6,677 nt of DNA from NCBI GenBank assembly GCA_030431945.1, contig JAUIIF010000255.1, positions 1 to 6,677 on the forward strand, written 5' to 3'. Within the stretch, counting starts at the first letter, position 1. Each line of letters opens with the position of its first letter. Shown here piece after piece: positions 1-6,036 of this stretch. The translations under genes were made by a program, and so were the position numbers. The notes under the pieces were generated by a model that was not told where the DNA came from, did no database searches, and saw only the letters and a list, made by a program, of their open reading frames with translations. The DNA is from Bacteroidia bacterium (GTDB lineage: Bacteria; Bacteroidota; Bacteroidia; Chitinophagales; Saprospiraceae).

Positions 1-799
<799 letters not shown>

Positions 800-876
800 A
801 CGCGGTGCTTTTAGACGCTGCGCTTTTAGACGGCCTGTGGCCTTTTAGATGCGGTGCTTTTAGACGGCTTTTGGCC

Positions 877-960
877 TTTTAGACGCTGCGCTTTTAGGTT
901 GTTGTTTACGAGCGGAAGCGAGCTTTGCCGCGCGGTAGCCTAAAAGCGCAGCGTCTAAAA
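877..960. repeat. Perfect 22-bp inverted repeat inside the array
   Basis: Bases 877-898 and 939-960 are exact reverse complements over 22 bp, separated by 40 bp. Each arm consists of two array cores around the GCTGCG spacer. In RNA this would form a long stable hairpin. Because 808-829 repeats nearly the whole left arm, two alternative left arms could compete for the same right arm. It may act as a bidirectional transcription barrier or RNA-processing signal between the ATPase and DUF4837 genes, but no clean U-tract follows it, so that role is inference. Confidence 0.92.
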
Positions 961-962
961 TG

Positions 963-984
963 AAACGAGCACCGCTCGTTTTGT
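963..984 (+). terminator. Possible intrinsic terminator after the MoxR gene
   Basis: AAACGAGC (963-970), loop ACC, and GCTCGTTT (974-981) form a perfect 8-bp stem with a 3-nt loop, followed by T then GTCT. The G/C part of the stem is five pairs and the T-run is short, so strength is uncertain. The hairpin fills one spacer of the leftward repeat units, so it may be repeat-element structure and not a dedicated terminator. Confidence 0.38.
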
Positions 985-1093
985 CTAAAAGCGTATAACG
1001 CGTCTAACTTCTGAAAAGGCATTTTATCTCTTCTCACCCGCCACAACCCCTGCCTCCGTCATCTGTTCTAATATCAGAATAGAAAATAATAAT

Positions 1094-2173
1094 ATGATCC
1101 ACCGGTTTCTTCAATTCCTGCTCGTCAGTGGCCTTGGCCTGGGTATTTTTTCTTGCGGGAGTGACTTCGGCAGCAACCTGAACCCCACCCCGGCAGCGTT
1201 CGGTAAGATCAACAGTGTCTACGTCATTGCTGACAGTACCCTGTGGATGGATGGTGCGCGCGACTCTGTTGCCTATTTTTTCGAGTCTCCCTACCTGATC
1301 CTGCCACAACCTGAACCTATTTTCGACGTTCGTCACATCGAACCGATCAACCTGCGTCAGGAGCCCCCTTTCCAGCAGTTGCGCAATTACATCGTCCTGG
1401 CGGACCTCAGCGATGAATACAGCCCAACCACCAAGATGGTCCTGGAAGACCTCAACGATGCAAAAATCCAACAGGTCAAGGAGGAGGGCTTCGGCACCGC
1501 CGTTGCCCGCAATAAGTGGGCGACCGGCCAGCAGCTGATCTACCTGATGGGGAAAAACCACCAGGAACTACTGGCGGGGATGAGTACCAATTACCCCGCA
1601 GTGGTAAAACGGATTGCTGACCGGGAGAATGAGCGCATCAAAGTGACGGCCTATTTTCAAGGCATCAACCGTAAACTGGGCGAAGAGGTGCGCCTGCGGA
1701 CGGGAGCACTCATGGACGTCCCCGGTGGTTATGACCTGGTGCCCGTGGATGCGGAAAACTTTGCCTGGTTGCGGAAGCAAACCAAAGGAGGAAGCCTCAA
1801 CATTATGGCAACGCGGGTTCCTTATCAGGACCAATCGCAACTAAGCCGTGAAGGCCTTAAGGCCATTCGCGACCAGGTGGGACGAGAGTATTTTGCGACT
1901 ACGCTGGACAGTACCTTCATGAAAATCAACGATAAAGACCTGCCCCTTTTCGTGGAGGCGATGGAGCTAAACGGAACCTACGCCCTGGAAGGCCGTGGCA
2001 TCTGGGAAATGGAAAACGACTTCCTGGGTGGCCCCTTCGTCTCTTACCTGATCAACGATGAGGCCGATAAGCAACTCGTGCTGGTCGATGGTTTCGTCCT
2101 GGCACCCGGTCGTAAAAAACGGGAGCTGATGGAAGAACTGGTCCAGGTACTGAAAACAGCCGAAGTACAGTAA
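1094..2173 (+). CDS. DUF4837 family lipoprotein
   Basis: A 359-residue lipoprotein of the DUF4837 family, which is of unknown function and characteristic of Bacteroidota. The N-terminus is a short basic region plus a hydrophobic segment ending IFS-C, with Cys21 as the predicted lipidation site, so the mature protein should be membrane-anchored and face the periplasm or outer-membrane inner leaflet. Family landmarks are clear: GKINSVYVIADSTLW just after the linker, LPQPEPIFDVRHI, a central YDLVPVDAENFAWLRK, then GGSLNIMATRVPY, RDQVGREYF, and near the C-terminus GIWEMENDFLGGPFVSYLINDEADK and LVDGFVLAPGRKKRELMEEL. The length matches the family. The ATG at 1094 is the only start that gives a proper signal sequence; it follows an A-rich leader with no Shine-Dalgarno. 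It faces the FKBP gene, leaving 50 bp between the two stops. No catalytic residues can be named. Confidence 0.93.
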   Translation: MIHRFLQFLLVSGLGLGIFSCGSDFGSNLNPTPAAFGKINSVYVIADSTLWMDGARDSVAYFFESPYLILPQPEPIFDVRHIEPINLRQEPPFQQLRNYIVLADLSDEYSPTTKMVLEDLNDAKIQQVKEEGFGTAVARNKWATGQQLIYLMGKNHQELLAGMSTNYPAVVKRIADRENERIKVTAYFQGINRKLGEEVRLRTGALMDVPGGYDLVPVDAENFAWLRKQTKGGSLNIMATRVPYQDQSQLSREGLKAIRDQVGREYFATTLDSTFMKINDKDLPLFVEAMELNGTYALEGRGIWEMENDFLGGPFVSYLINDEADKQLVLVDGFVLAPGRKKRELMEELVQVLKTAEVQ

Positions 2174-2223
2174 ATGTCGGGCGCGGCCGCAGGATGCAGG
2201 CAAGGGACAAGGGGCACCGTGGC

Positions 2224-2661
2224 TCAGCCGACACCGACTACCTCGACGTAGAACATCAACTCGCTGTTCCCCGGGATGTTCCCTTTTTTGGCATTGCCAT
2301 AGCCTAGTTTTGCGGGAATGAACAAGGTTGCTTGTGCTCCGACGGAGAGCAGGTCGATCCCCTCGTCCCAGCCGGCAATAACTTCCCCCTGCCCCAGCCG
2401 GAAGCGAAAAGGCTTACCGCGCACCAAAGAGTCATCAAAGACCGTACCGGTGCTGATGAGCAGCCCCAGGTAATCGACCTTGACGGCCTGCCCCGGCTTT
2501 GGCCGCGGGCCGTCCCCTTCTTCGTGGATGAGGTAGCCAAGTCCGGAAGCCGTTCGCTTGGGGTCCACTTCAAAAGCAAGGTACTGCTGACGCACCTCGC
2601 GGGCAAAGGCCAGCCGGTCTTCAGCGTAGGCTTTTATTTTTGCTTTAGACTTTTTCTTCAT
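2224..2661 (-). CDS. FKBP-type peptidyl-prolyl cis-trans isomerase, cytoplasmic
   Basis: A 145-residue single-domain FKBP that interconverts cis and trans Xaa-Pro bonds during protein folding. The N-terminus is a lysine-rich start (MKKKSKAKIK) and a short charged helix, with no signal peptide or lipobox. This makes it probably cytoplasmic, unlike many secreted FKBPs of this phylum. The FKBP fold starts around residue 54. Pocket residues, by comparison with FKBP12, are Tyr64, Phe75-Asp76 (TVFDDS), Phe87, Val94-Ile95 and Trp98 (GEVIAGWDEGI), Tyr121 (IPAKLGYG) and Phe137 (IPGNSELMFYVEV); all are kept, so it should be active. The frame stays open upstream to an ATG at 2802, but those 47 codons run through a terminator hairpin and resemble nothing, so the ATG at 2661 is preferred. 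No Shine-Dalgarno is seen. It lies downstream of the beta-barrel gene on the same strand but beyond that gene's terminator. Confidence 0.94.
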   Translation of the reverse strand: MKKKSKAKIKAYAEDRLAFAREVRQQYLAFEVDPKRTASGLGYLIHEEGDGPRPKPGQAVKVDYLGLLISTGTVFDDSLVRGKPFRFRLGQGEVIAGWDEGIDLLSVGAQATLFIPAKLGYGNAKKGNIPGNSELMFYVEVVGVG

Positions 2662-2685
2662 GGTCGGTTCATTTGCTGACGGCTG

Positions 2686-2702
2686 CGGCAAAACTTTTGC
2701 CG
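2686..2702. promoter_or_regulatory. 17-bp palindrome upstream of the FKBP gene
   Basis: CGGCAAAACTTTTGCCG is a perfect odd-length palindrome (8-bp arms, central C) located 25-41 bp upstream of the FKBP start. Its position in the presumed leader or promoter suggests a dimeric regulator site or a leader hairpin. It partly overlaps the inner end of the right-hand inverted repeat, so it could instead be part of that element. No regulator is identifiable. Confidence 0.35.
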
Positions 2703-2747
2703 GCACCTGCGGCCGCGCCCCTTTTGCGGAAAGATAAGGAAGCCCCG

Positions 2748-2787
2748 AAAAAAGCCCAGCCTTCTCCCCGTACGGGAAGAAGGCTGG
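2748..2787 (-). terminator. Intrinsic terminator downstream of the beta-barrel gene
   Basis: Read on the minus strand, CCAGCCTTCT (2787-2778) pairs perfectly with AGAAGGCTGG (2765-2756). After one mismatch the stem continues with CCC/GGG around a GTAC loop. G, C then T6 (2753-2748) follow directly. This is a classic rho-independent terminator, 117 bp after the stop of the outer-membrane protein gene. It should separate that gene's transcript from the FKBP gene, which would then need its own promoter in about 2662-2747. Confidence 0.85.
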
Positions 2788-2903
2788 TCGCTGGTGTGGC
2801 AAGGCATAGGAAAGGGGCTAGTGGTCTGTCAAGCTTAAGGTTGGGGGTAATCCACGGCTTCTTTTCGCGCCTTGTCCGACCCAAAGTAAACACTGATAAA
2901 CCA

Positions 2904-3437
2904 CTAGAAACGCCAGCCGGCAATGATGCCCAGCCGGAAATCAAAAGCGGTTAAAGTTCCGTAAGCTTCCTCAAACTCATCATCGCCGTCAGCACTGCCG
3001 AATACTGTCGCCCGGCCAAGCCCCATGTTGAGTTCAAAGACAAAGCCGCCGTCGCCCACCCATTTGTTGCCAAACAGGATGCCCAGGGCCCCGCGCGTGG
3101 CGTCGGTCTCGGTATTATCAGACTGGTCTTTGGCCGTCACGAAGGCCAGCTTGCCGTAACCGCCGACGAAGAACCTGTCCGCGCCCAGTTCAGGGTTGAG
3201 GTAGTAGCGGAATTCCGGAACGATTCTTAGGTTGCTGTACTTAAAAGTCTCACTGCCAAATTTGGTAGAGGCATAGCCGAGCCCGGCAGAAAGCGAAGTG
3301 TTTTCACTCAGGGCGAAATCTCCGGCTATCCCCAGGCCACCGAACAGGGCGGAGCCAACGTTAACCTTGGCGTCCAGCTGGGCGGTAAGGGAGAAGGAAA
3401 AGAGGGTAAGAATACAGGTGAAGAGAAGGGTACGCAT
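2904..3437 (-). CDS. Small outer-membrane beta-barrel protein
   Basis: A 177-residue protein with a signal peptide (MRTLLFTCILTLFSFSLTA, then the typical Bacteroidota Gln at position 20). The mature part alternates polar and hydrophobic or aromatic residues, with Gly-rich turns, consistent with roughly eight antiparallel strands. Strand-like segments include NTSLSAGLGYAS, RIVPEFRYYLNP (about 71-82), RFFVGGYGKLAFVTA, GALGILFGNKW, FVFELNMGLG and a final AFDFRLGIIAGWRF. The C-terminal Phe after an aromatic beta-strand is the usual signal for Bam-mediated outer-membrane insertion. The overall pattern recalls DUF3575-like and porin-like small barrels, but I cannot assign a subfamily or ligand. An acidic loop (DGDDEFEEA) lies near the end. 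The ATG at 3437 is chosen over a TTG at 3464 because it gives a proper signal peptide. It is transcribed alone: promoter at 3514-3521, terminator at 2748-2787. Confidence 0.8.
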   Translation of the reverse strand: MRTLLFTCILTLFSFSLTAQLDAKVNVGSALFGGLGIAGDFALSENTSLSAGLGYASTKFGSETFKYSNLRIVPEFRYYLNPELGADRFFVGGYGKLAFVTAKDQSDNTETDATRGALGILFGNKWVGDGGFVFELNMGLGRATVFGSADGDDEFEEAYGTLTAFDFRLGIIAGWRF

Positions 3438-3513
3438 AGTACAATTCGGAGTTAGGTGATACAATTAGCGGTCAAAGCCGGCAATCCTCTTGCAGATTGG
3501 GGCCGCCGCTGGA

Positions 3514-3521
3514 CAAATATA
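3514..3521 (-). promoter_or_regulatory. Bacteroidota -7 promoter element for the beta-barrel gene
   Basis: The minus strand reads TATATTTG, a perfect match to the Bacteroidota primary sigma -7 element TAnnTTTG. It lies 77-84 bp upstream of the ATG at 3437, which would give a leader of about 70 nt. No good TTTG -33 element sits at the expected distance; the nearest is a TTGG roughly 22 bp upstream. The distance and uniqueness in the region make it the best promoter candidate for this gene. Confidence 0.55.
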
Positions 3522-3778
3522 GGCGGGATATGATAGTGCCGGGCCAATCCGGCGGAGGGAATAGATAAGTCTGTGGTTTTTCGGCTTTGCCGTGTTAATA
3601 CTTTTAACTTCGCCATCCTTCCTGCCTGGGTTTTTGGCTTGTTTTCCGCCCTTTCACGGGCCTGCGAGGAAAAATCTTTAGGGCTATTTTAACTGGGCGT
3701 ACCCGGATAATTTACTGCAGGAACCGCTTTTTCAGGCGCAACCAATGCAGCGATGTAGCTGATACGGTGGTCCGGGGG

Positions 3779-3790
3779 CCTGAATTCAGG
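3779..3790. promoter_or_regulatory. 12-bp palindrome upstream of the helicase gene
   Basis: CCTGAATTCAGG is a perfect 12-bp palindrome ending 38 bp before the helicase ATG at 3829. It could be an operator for a dimeric regulator or a leader hairpin. Its short length means chance is possible, and no second copy is seen in the window. Confidence 0.25.
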
Positions 3791-3828
3791 TGCCGCTGAG
3801 ATTGCCCCTCCTTGACTACCTTCGTGCC

Positions 3829-5121
3829 ATGGCCCTCGAACCGCTTCAATTATCGGATGATTTCAACTATGCGCTGGACCGTATGGAAGCAGGGGGGCAC
3901 CTCTTCATTACCGGTCGGGCCGGTACGGGGAAGTCCACCTTGTTACAAATTTTCCGACGCAGTACCACGAAGAACGTAGTCGTACTGGCACCGACGGGCG
4001 TAGCGGCGCTCAATGTCGGCGGTCAAACGATCCATAGCCTTTTCGGGTTTCCTCCCCGACTTATTCAACCGGAGAACGTACGGCCGAACCGCCGGTATCA
4101 CCGGCTTTTTCAGAACCTGGAGACCCTGATCATTGATGAAATAAGTATGGTTCGTGCCGACGTGATGGAGGCCATTGACCTTGCCCTGCGCATCAACCGG
4201 GGCAGCCAGCGCCCCTTCGGCGGCGTGCAACTCATCCTTTTCGGGGATCTGTACCAGTTGCCGCCCATCGTTAGTACCCAGGAAGAAAAATATTACTTCA
4301 GCCAGCGCTACGCCAGTGCCTATTTCTTTGCCGCAGATTGCATGGACCTGATCGACCTGGAAATGATCGAGCTCCGTCAGGTCTACCGGCAAGACAGCCG
4401 GCATTTTCTGCGATTGCTCGAAGCCATCAGAAACGCTACCGTGGATTATGATGAACTGGAGTCGCTCAATGAACGGCACCTCCCTGATTTTCACCCCGAA
4501 GAGGGGGACCATTACCTTACCCTGGCCGCCAGGAATGCAACGGTGACCAGCATCAATGCGGCCAAGCTCTCAGAATTGGACAGCCCCGAGATGCTGTACC
4601 TTGCTCAGGTGAAGGGCAACTTCCCGGAGAACCTCTTTCCAGTGCCGGCGGCACTGAAGCTAAAGGTCGGCGCCCAGGTAATGACCGTCCGAAACGATAA
4701 TGAAAAAAAATACGTGAACGGTACCATCGGTACCGTAGTAGAGTGCAAAACGGAGTCCGTGATCATTCTCGTGACCGAAGAAGGTAAACCCCGGACCATT
4801 GAAGTCGGGTTTGAAGAGTGGGACGTGATCCGCTACACCGCTACCGGCGAAGACCTGAGTAAAATCGGGACGGAAAGTCTGGGGACCTACAAGCAGCTGC
4901 CCGTACGGATGGCCTGGGCGGTCACCATCCACAAATCCCAGGGTAAAACCTTCGATAAAATCATCATTGACCTGGGGCGGGGGGCTTTTGAGCACGGGCA
5001 GACTTACGTGGCCCTCTCGCGTTGCCGGACCCTCCAGGGCATCGTCCTGCGCAAACCCTTGACCCCCCGCGACGTAATGGTGGACCCCGCCGTAGTCGAG
5101 TTTTACGAAGGGATGCGGTGA
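3829..5121 (+). CDS. Pif1/RecD-like superfamily 1 DNA helicase
   Basis: A 430-residue ATP-dependent 5'-3' type DNA helicase of the Pif1/RecD/Dda group, acting in cytoplasmic replication, repair or recombination. Motifs in order: Walker A GRAGTGKST (29-37), motif Ia APTGVAA (54-60) followed by GGQTIHSLF, Walker B LIIDEIS (DEIS at 103-106), motif III FGDLYQLPP (about 138-146), LRQVYRQ (182-188), an SH3-like 2B insertion with GAQVMTVRND and YVNGTIGTV (about 280-305), motif V TIHKSQGKTF (366-375), and motif VI YVALSRC (393-399). All ATPase motifs are intact. The protein ends soon after motif VI, so it is a core-only form with no C-terminal accessory domain. The frame extends upstream to a GTG at 3790, but the ATG at 3829 begins in the region where relatives usually start and is preferred. 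Neither start has a Shine-Dalgarno. It appears to be transcribed alone. Confidence 0.94.
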   Translation: MALEPLQLSDDFNYALDRMEAGGHLFITGRAGTGKSTLLQIFRRSTTKNVVVLAPTGVAALNVGGQTIHSLFGFPPRLIQPENVRPNRRYHRLFQNLETLIIDEISMVRADVMEAIDLALRINRGSQRPFGGVQLILFGDLYQLPPIVSTQEEKYYFSQRYASAYFFAADCMDLIDLEMIELRQVYRQDSRHFLRLLEAIRNATVDYDELESLNERHLPDFHPEEGDHYLTLAARNATVTSINAAKLSELDSPEMLYLAQVKGNFPENLFPVPAALKLKVGAQVMTVRNDNEKKYVNGTIGTVVECKTESVIILVTEEGKPRTIEVGFEEWDVIRYTATGEDLSKIGTESLGTYKQLPVRMAWAVTIHKSQGKTFDKIIIDLGRGAFEHGQTYVALSRCRTLQGIVLRKPLTPRDVMVDPAVVEFYEGMR

Positions 5122-5270
5122 GCGCACTTTCGGGCGGGGGCGTAACCATGGCACTTTGATGAGTAACTAAGTCAAAGGGCGCTTAACAACTGGTACATGT
5201 ATACGAGGCAGTAAGCCCGCTCTCCCGGTGGCAGACGGCGCTCCGCCCCTGCGCACAGTCCTGCTTTAGG

Positions 5271-5752
5271 GCTGTCGGTACCCCCCCGGTTATCCACCCC
5301 GTAGCGTAACCTGGGGATTTTCACTGGCTCGGAGGTGGCTGACTTCGTTAAAGCGCTCGCCAGCGCTAAGGGGGGCTGCGTCCGGCACCAGGTCAGCTGC
5401 ACGCTGATTTCTCCATACCTCTCCGGCTCCGGGGTAAGTGGCTGAGCGGATATTCCGCCAACCCCGACGAATGCTAGCTCACTGGTAGCAGCCGCTAGTC
5501 CGGTCAGTTGCTACCGTTTGTTCCGCAGAACTTTGTGGTAGCACAATTCCATAAAGCACCCCGGCATGAAATACCTGATCTGTATCTTTTTGATCTACTG
5601 CTGTTGCCTGGTCAATACGCCGACGGATACCGGGGCGCGCGCGGCCACAATTGTCGTACCGCCAACGGAACCGTGCTGACAGGAATCATCAAGGGCCGGG
5701 TACGCCAACGTTGCGCCAGTCCCCTAAACGGGTCTGAAGGGGTACCGACAGC
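5271..5752. repeat. 14-bp long-range inverted repeat
   Basis: GCTGTCGGTACCCC at 5271-5284 is the exact reverse complement of 5739-5752, with 454 bp between. It does not extend convincingly on either side. It encloses most of the hairpins described for this intergenic region and the 37-codon ORF, and could be the closing stem of a large RNA or the ends of an inserted element. No flanking duplication is evident. Confidence 0.7.
5566..5679 (+). CDS. Doubtful 37-residue Cys-rich small ORF
   Basis: An ATG at 5566 opens 37 codons to a TGA at 5677-5679. The product begins MKYLICIFLIYCCCLVN, which resembles a signal or membrane segment with a run of three Cys, followed by a Thr/Pro-rich tail ending in Cys. 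It has one basic residue before the hydrophobic stretch. The Cys run does not fit a standard lipobox because the -1 position is Tyr or Cys. There is no Shine-Dalgarno and no clear promoter. It lies inside the hairpin-rich gap, so it may be chance, a small secreted peptide, or the remnant of a longer lipoprotein gene. I do not recognise it. Confidence 0.2.
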   Translation: MKYLICIFLIYCCCLVNTPTDTGARAATIVVPPTEPC

Positions 5753-5780
5753 ACCCCGGCCCTTATTCTGCTGGTTTTTT
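5691..5780 (+). terminator. Possible terminator or attenuator-like structure
   Basis: AAGGGCCGGG (5691-5700) pairs perfectly with CCCGGCCCTT (5755-5764) across a 54-nt loop. A second, smaller hairpin CAGCA (5749-5753) / TGCTG (5769-5773) leads directly into G and T6 (5774-5780), the shape of an intrinsic terminator. The two stems interleave, and the 14-bp long-range repeat arm at 5739-5752 also overlaps the smaller hairpin, so they could compete. It may end any transcript coming from the 5270-5680 region. Confidence 0.35.
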
Positions 5781-5909
5781 CTGCACTAGGCGAATACGTT
5801 GCCATCCGGCTTCCTCGGCGGCGGCATTTCCCCTTTTTGCAACGGTCTCCCGCGCATTCGTAAGCTTGCAGACTTTATCTTCCCCCTGCGGCGTTATCTT
5901 TATTCACTT

Positions 5910-5917
5910 TAATTTTG
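5910..5917 (+). promoter_or_regulatory. Bacteroidota -7 promoter element upstream of the gene at 6037
   Basis: TAATTTTG matches the TAnnTTTG consensus exactly and lies 120-127 bp upstream of the ATG at 6037, implying a leader of about 110 nt. A TTTG at the expected -33 position (about 5887) is absent; TTTA at 5874-5877 is too far. It is the only perfect -7 match noticed in this gap, and the surrounding sequence is locally AT-rich as expected for a promoter. Confidence 0.4.
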
Positions 5918-6036
5918 TTATTGCGCTTAGTGACCTCCACCAGTTGTCCGCTTTGGTGCATTGTACCTGGTGAAGACTTACGATGGCCCAGATGATGTGC
6001 TAGAAATAATCCTGCTAACTCCCCGCTCCCCAAAAT

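Larger units (their letters stand above)
2179..2720. repeat. Near-perfect inverted repeats bracketing the FKBP gene
   Basis: The 15-mer GGGCGCGGCCGCAGG at 2179-2193 is repeated exactly on the minus strand at 2720-2706. The match continues inward as TGCAGGCAA (2195-2203) against TGCCGGCAA (minus strand, 2705-2697), with one extra A at 2194. In all, 23 of 24 aligned bases are identical with one 1-nt indel. The arms enclose the whole FKBP gene plus its upstream 45 bp, a 542-bp unit. No target-site duplication is evident outside the arms (left flank TAAATGTC, right flank CTTTTGCG). Confidence 0.8.
3438..3828. other. Divergent intergenic region, beta-barrel gene / helicase gene
   Basis: This 391-bp gap separates two divergently transcribed genes and should hold both promoters. 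The minus-strand promoter element at 3514-3521 is convincing. For the helicase I find no full TAnnTTTG match; TACTTTTA near 3600 is the closest. The rest is AT-variable sequence with T-runs (3576-3580 and near 3630) and a small hairpin CGGC-TTT-GCCG near 3581-3591. No open frame or known RNA family is recognisable, apart from the palindrome listed separately. Confidence 0.5.
5122..6036 (+). other. Long hairpin-rich intergenic region, possible structured RNA
   Basis: This 915-bp gap has no convincing protein gene on either strand. The first 30 bp hold only a weak hairpin (CTTTGA 5153-5158 / TCAAAG 5172-5177). After it comes a series of small stems: GGCG/CGCC (5237-5247), AGCGCT-CGCC-AGCGCT (5352-5367), AGGTCAGC/GCTGATTT (5390-5410, two G-U pairs), CGGGGT/ACCCCG with an inner GCGGA/TCCGC (5430-5466), and GGTAGCA/TGCTACC extended by G-U pairs (5483-5516). 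The G-U pairs exist only if the plus strand is the RNA. I looked for tRNA T-loops, tmRNA, RNase P and SRP RNA signatures and found none. The last 250 bp look like an ordinary promoter region for the gene at 6037. A ncRNA is a hypothesis only; direction and ends are unknown. Confidence 0.35.

Noticed and set aside
2642..2650. GCTTTAGAC as an outlying copy of the intergenic repeat core
   Set aside because: It lies within the Lys-rich start of the FKBP coding sequence, lacks one T of the core, and is explained by codons for Lys, Ser and Lys.
2662..2802. N-terminal extension of the FKBP frame to an ATG at 2802
   Set aside because: The extra 47 codons run through the intrinsic terminator hairpin (2748-2787) and the inverted-repeat arm, and show no signal peptide or domain. 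The Lys-rich ATG at 2661 is the natural start.
3773..3815. Resemblance to the 5' half of a TPP riboswitch (GGGG, hairpin, GCTGAGAT, CCCC)
   Set aside because: The second conserved half (CTGATCTGGATAATGCCAGCG-like) is absent, the helicase start follows too closely, and a helicase is not a thiamine gene.
5172..5402. 76-codon open frame on the minus strand
   Set aside because: It has no recognisable domain and overlaps several hairpins; most likely chance.
5383..5410. SRP RNA-like CCAGGTCAG
   Set aside because: The conserved GGAAGGAAGCAG apical loop of SRP RNA is missing.
5425..5470. tRNA-Ser-like D-arm sequence (GTGGCTGAGCGG)
   Set aside because: No T-loop (GTTCGAATC-like), anticodon arm or acceptor pairing follows at the right distance.
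5508..5789. 93-codon open frame on the plus strand
   Set aside because: It starts at a TTG, lacks family resemblance and has no signal peptide; its composition looks like random translation of GC-rich sequence.
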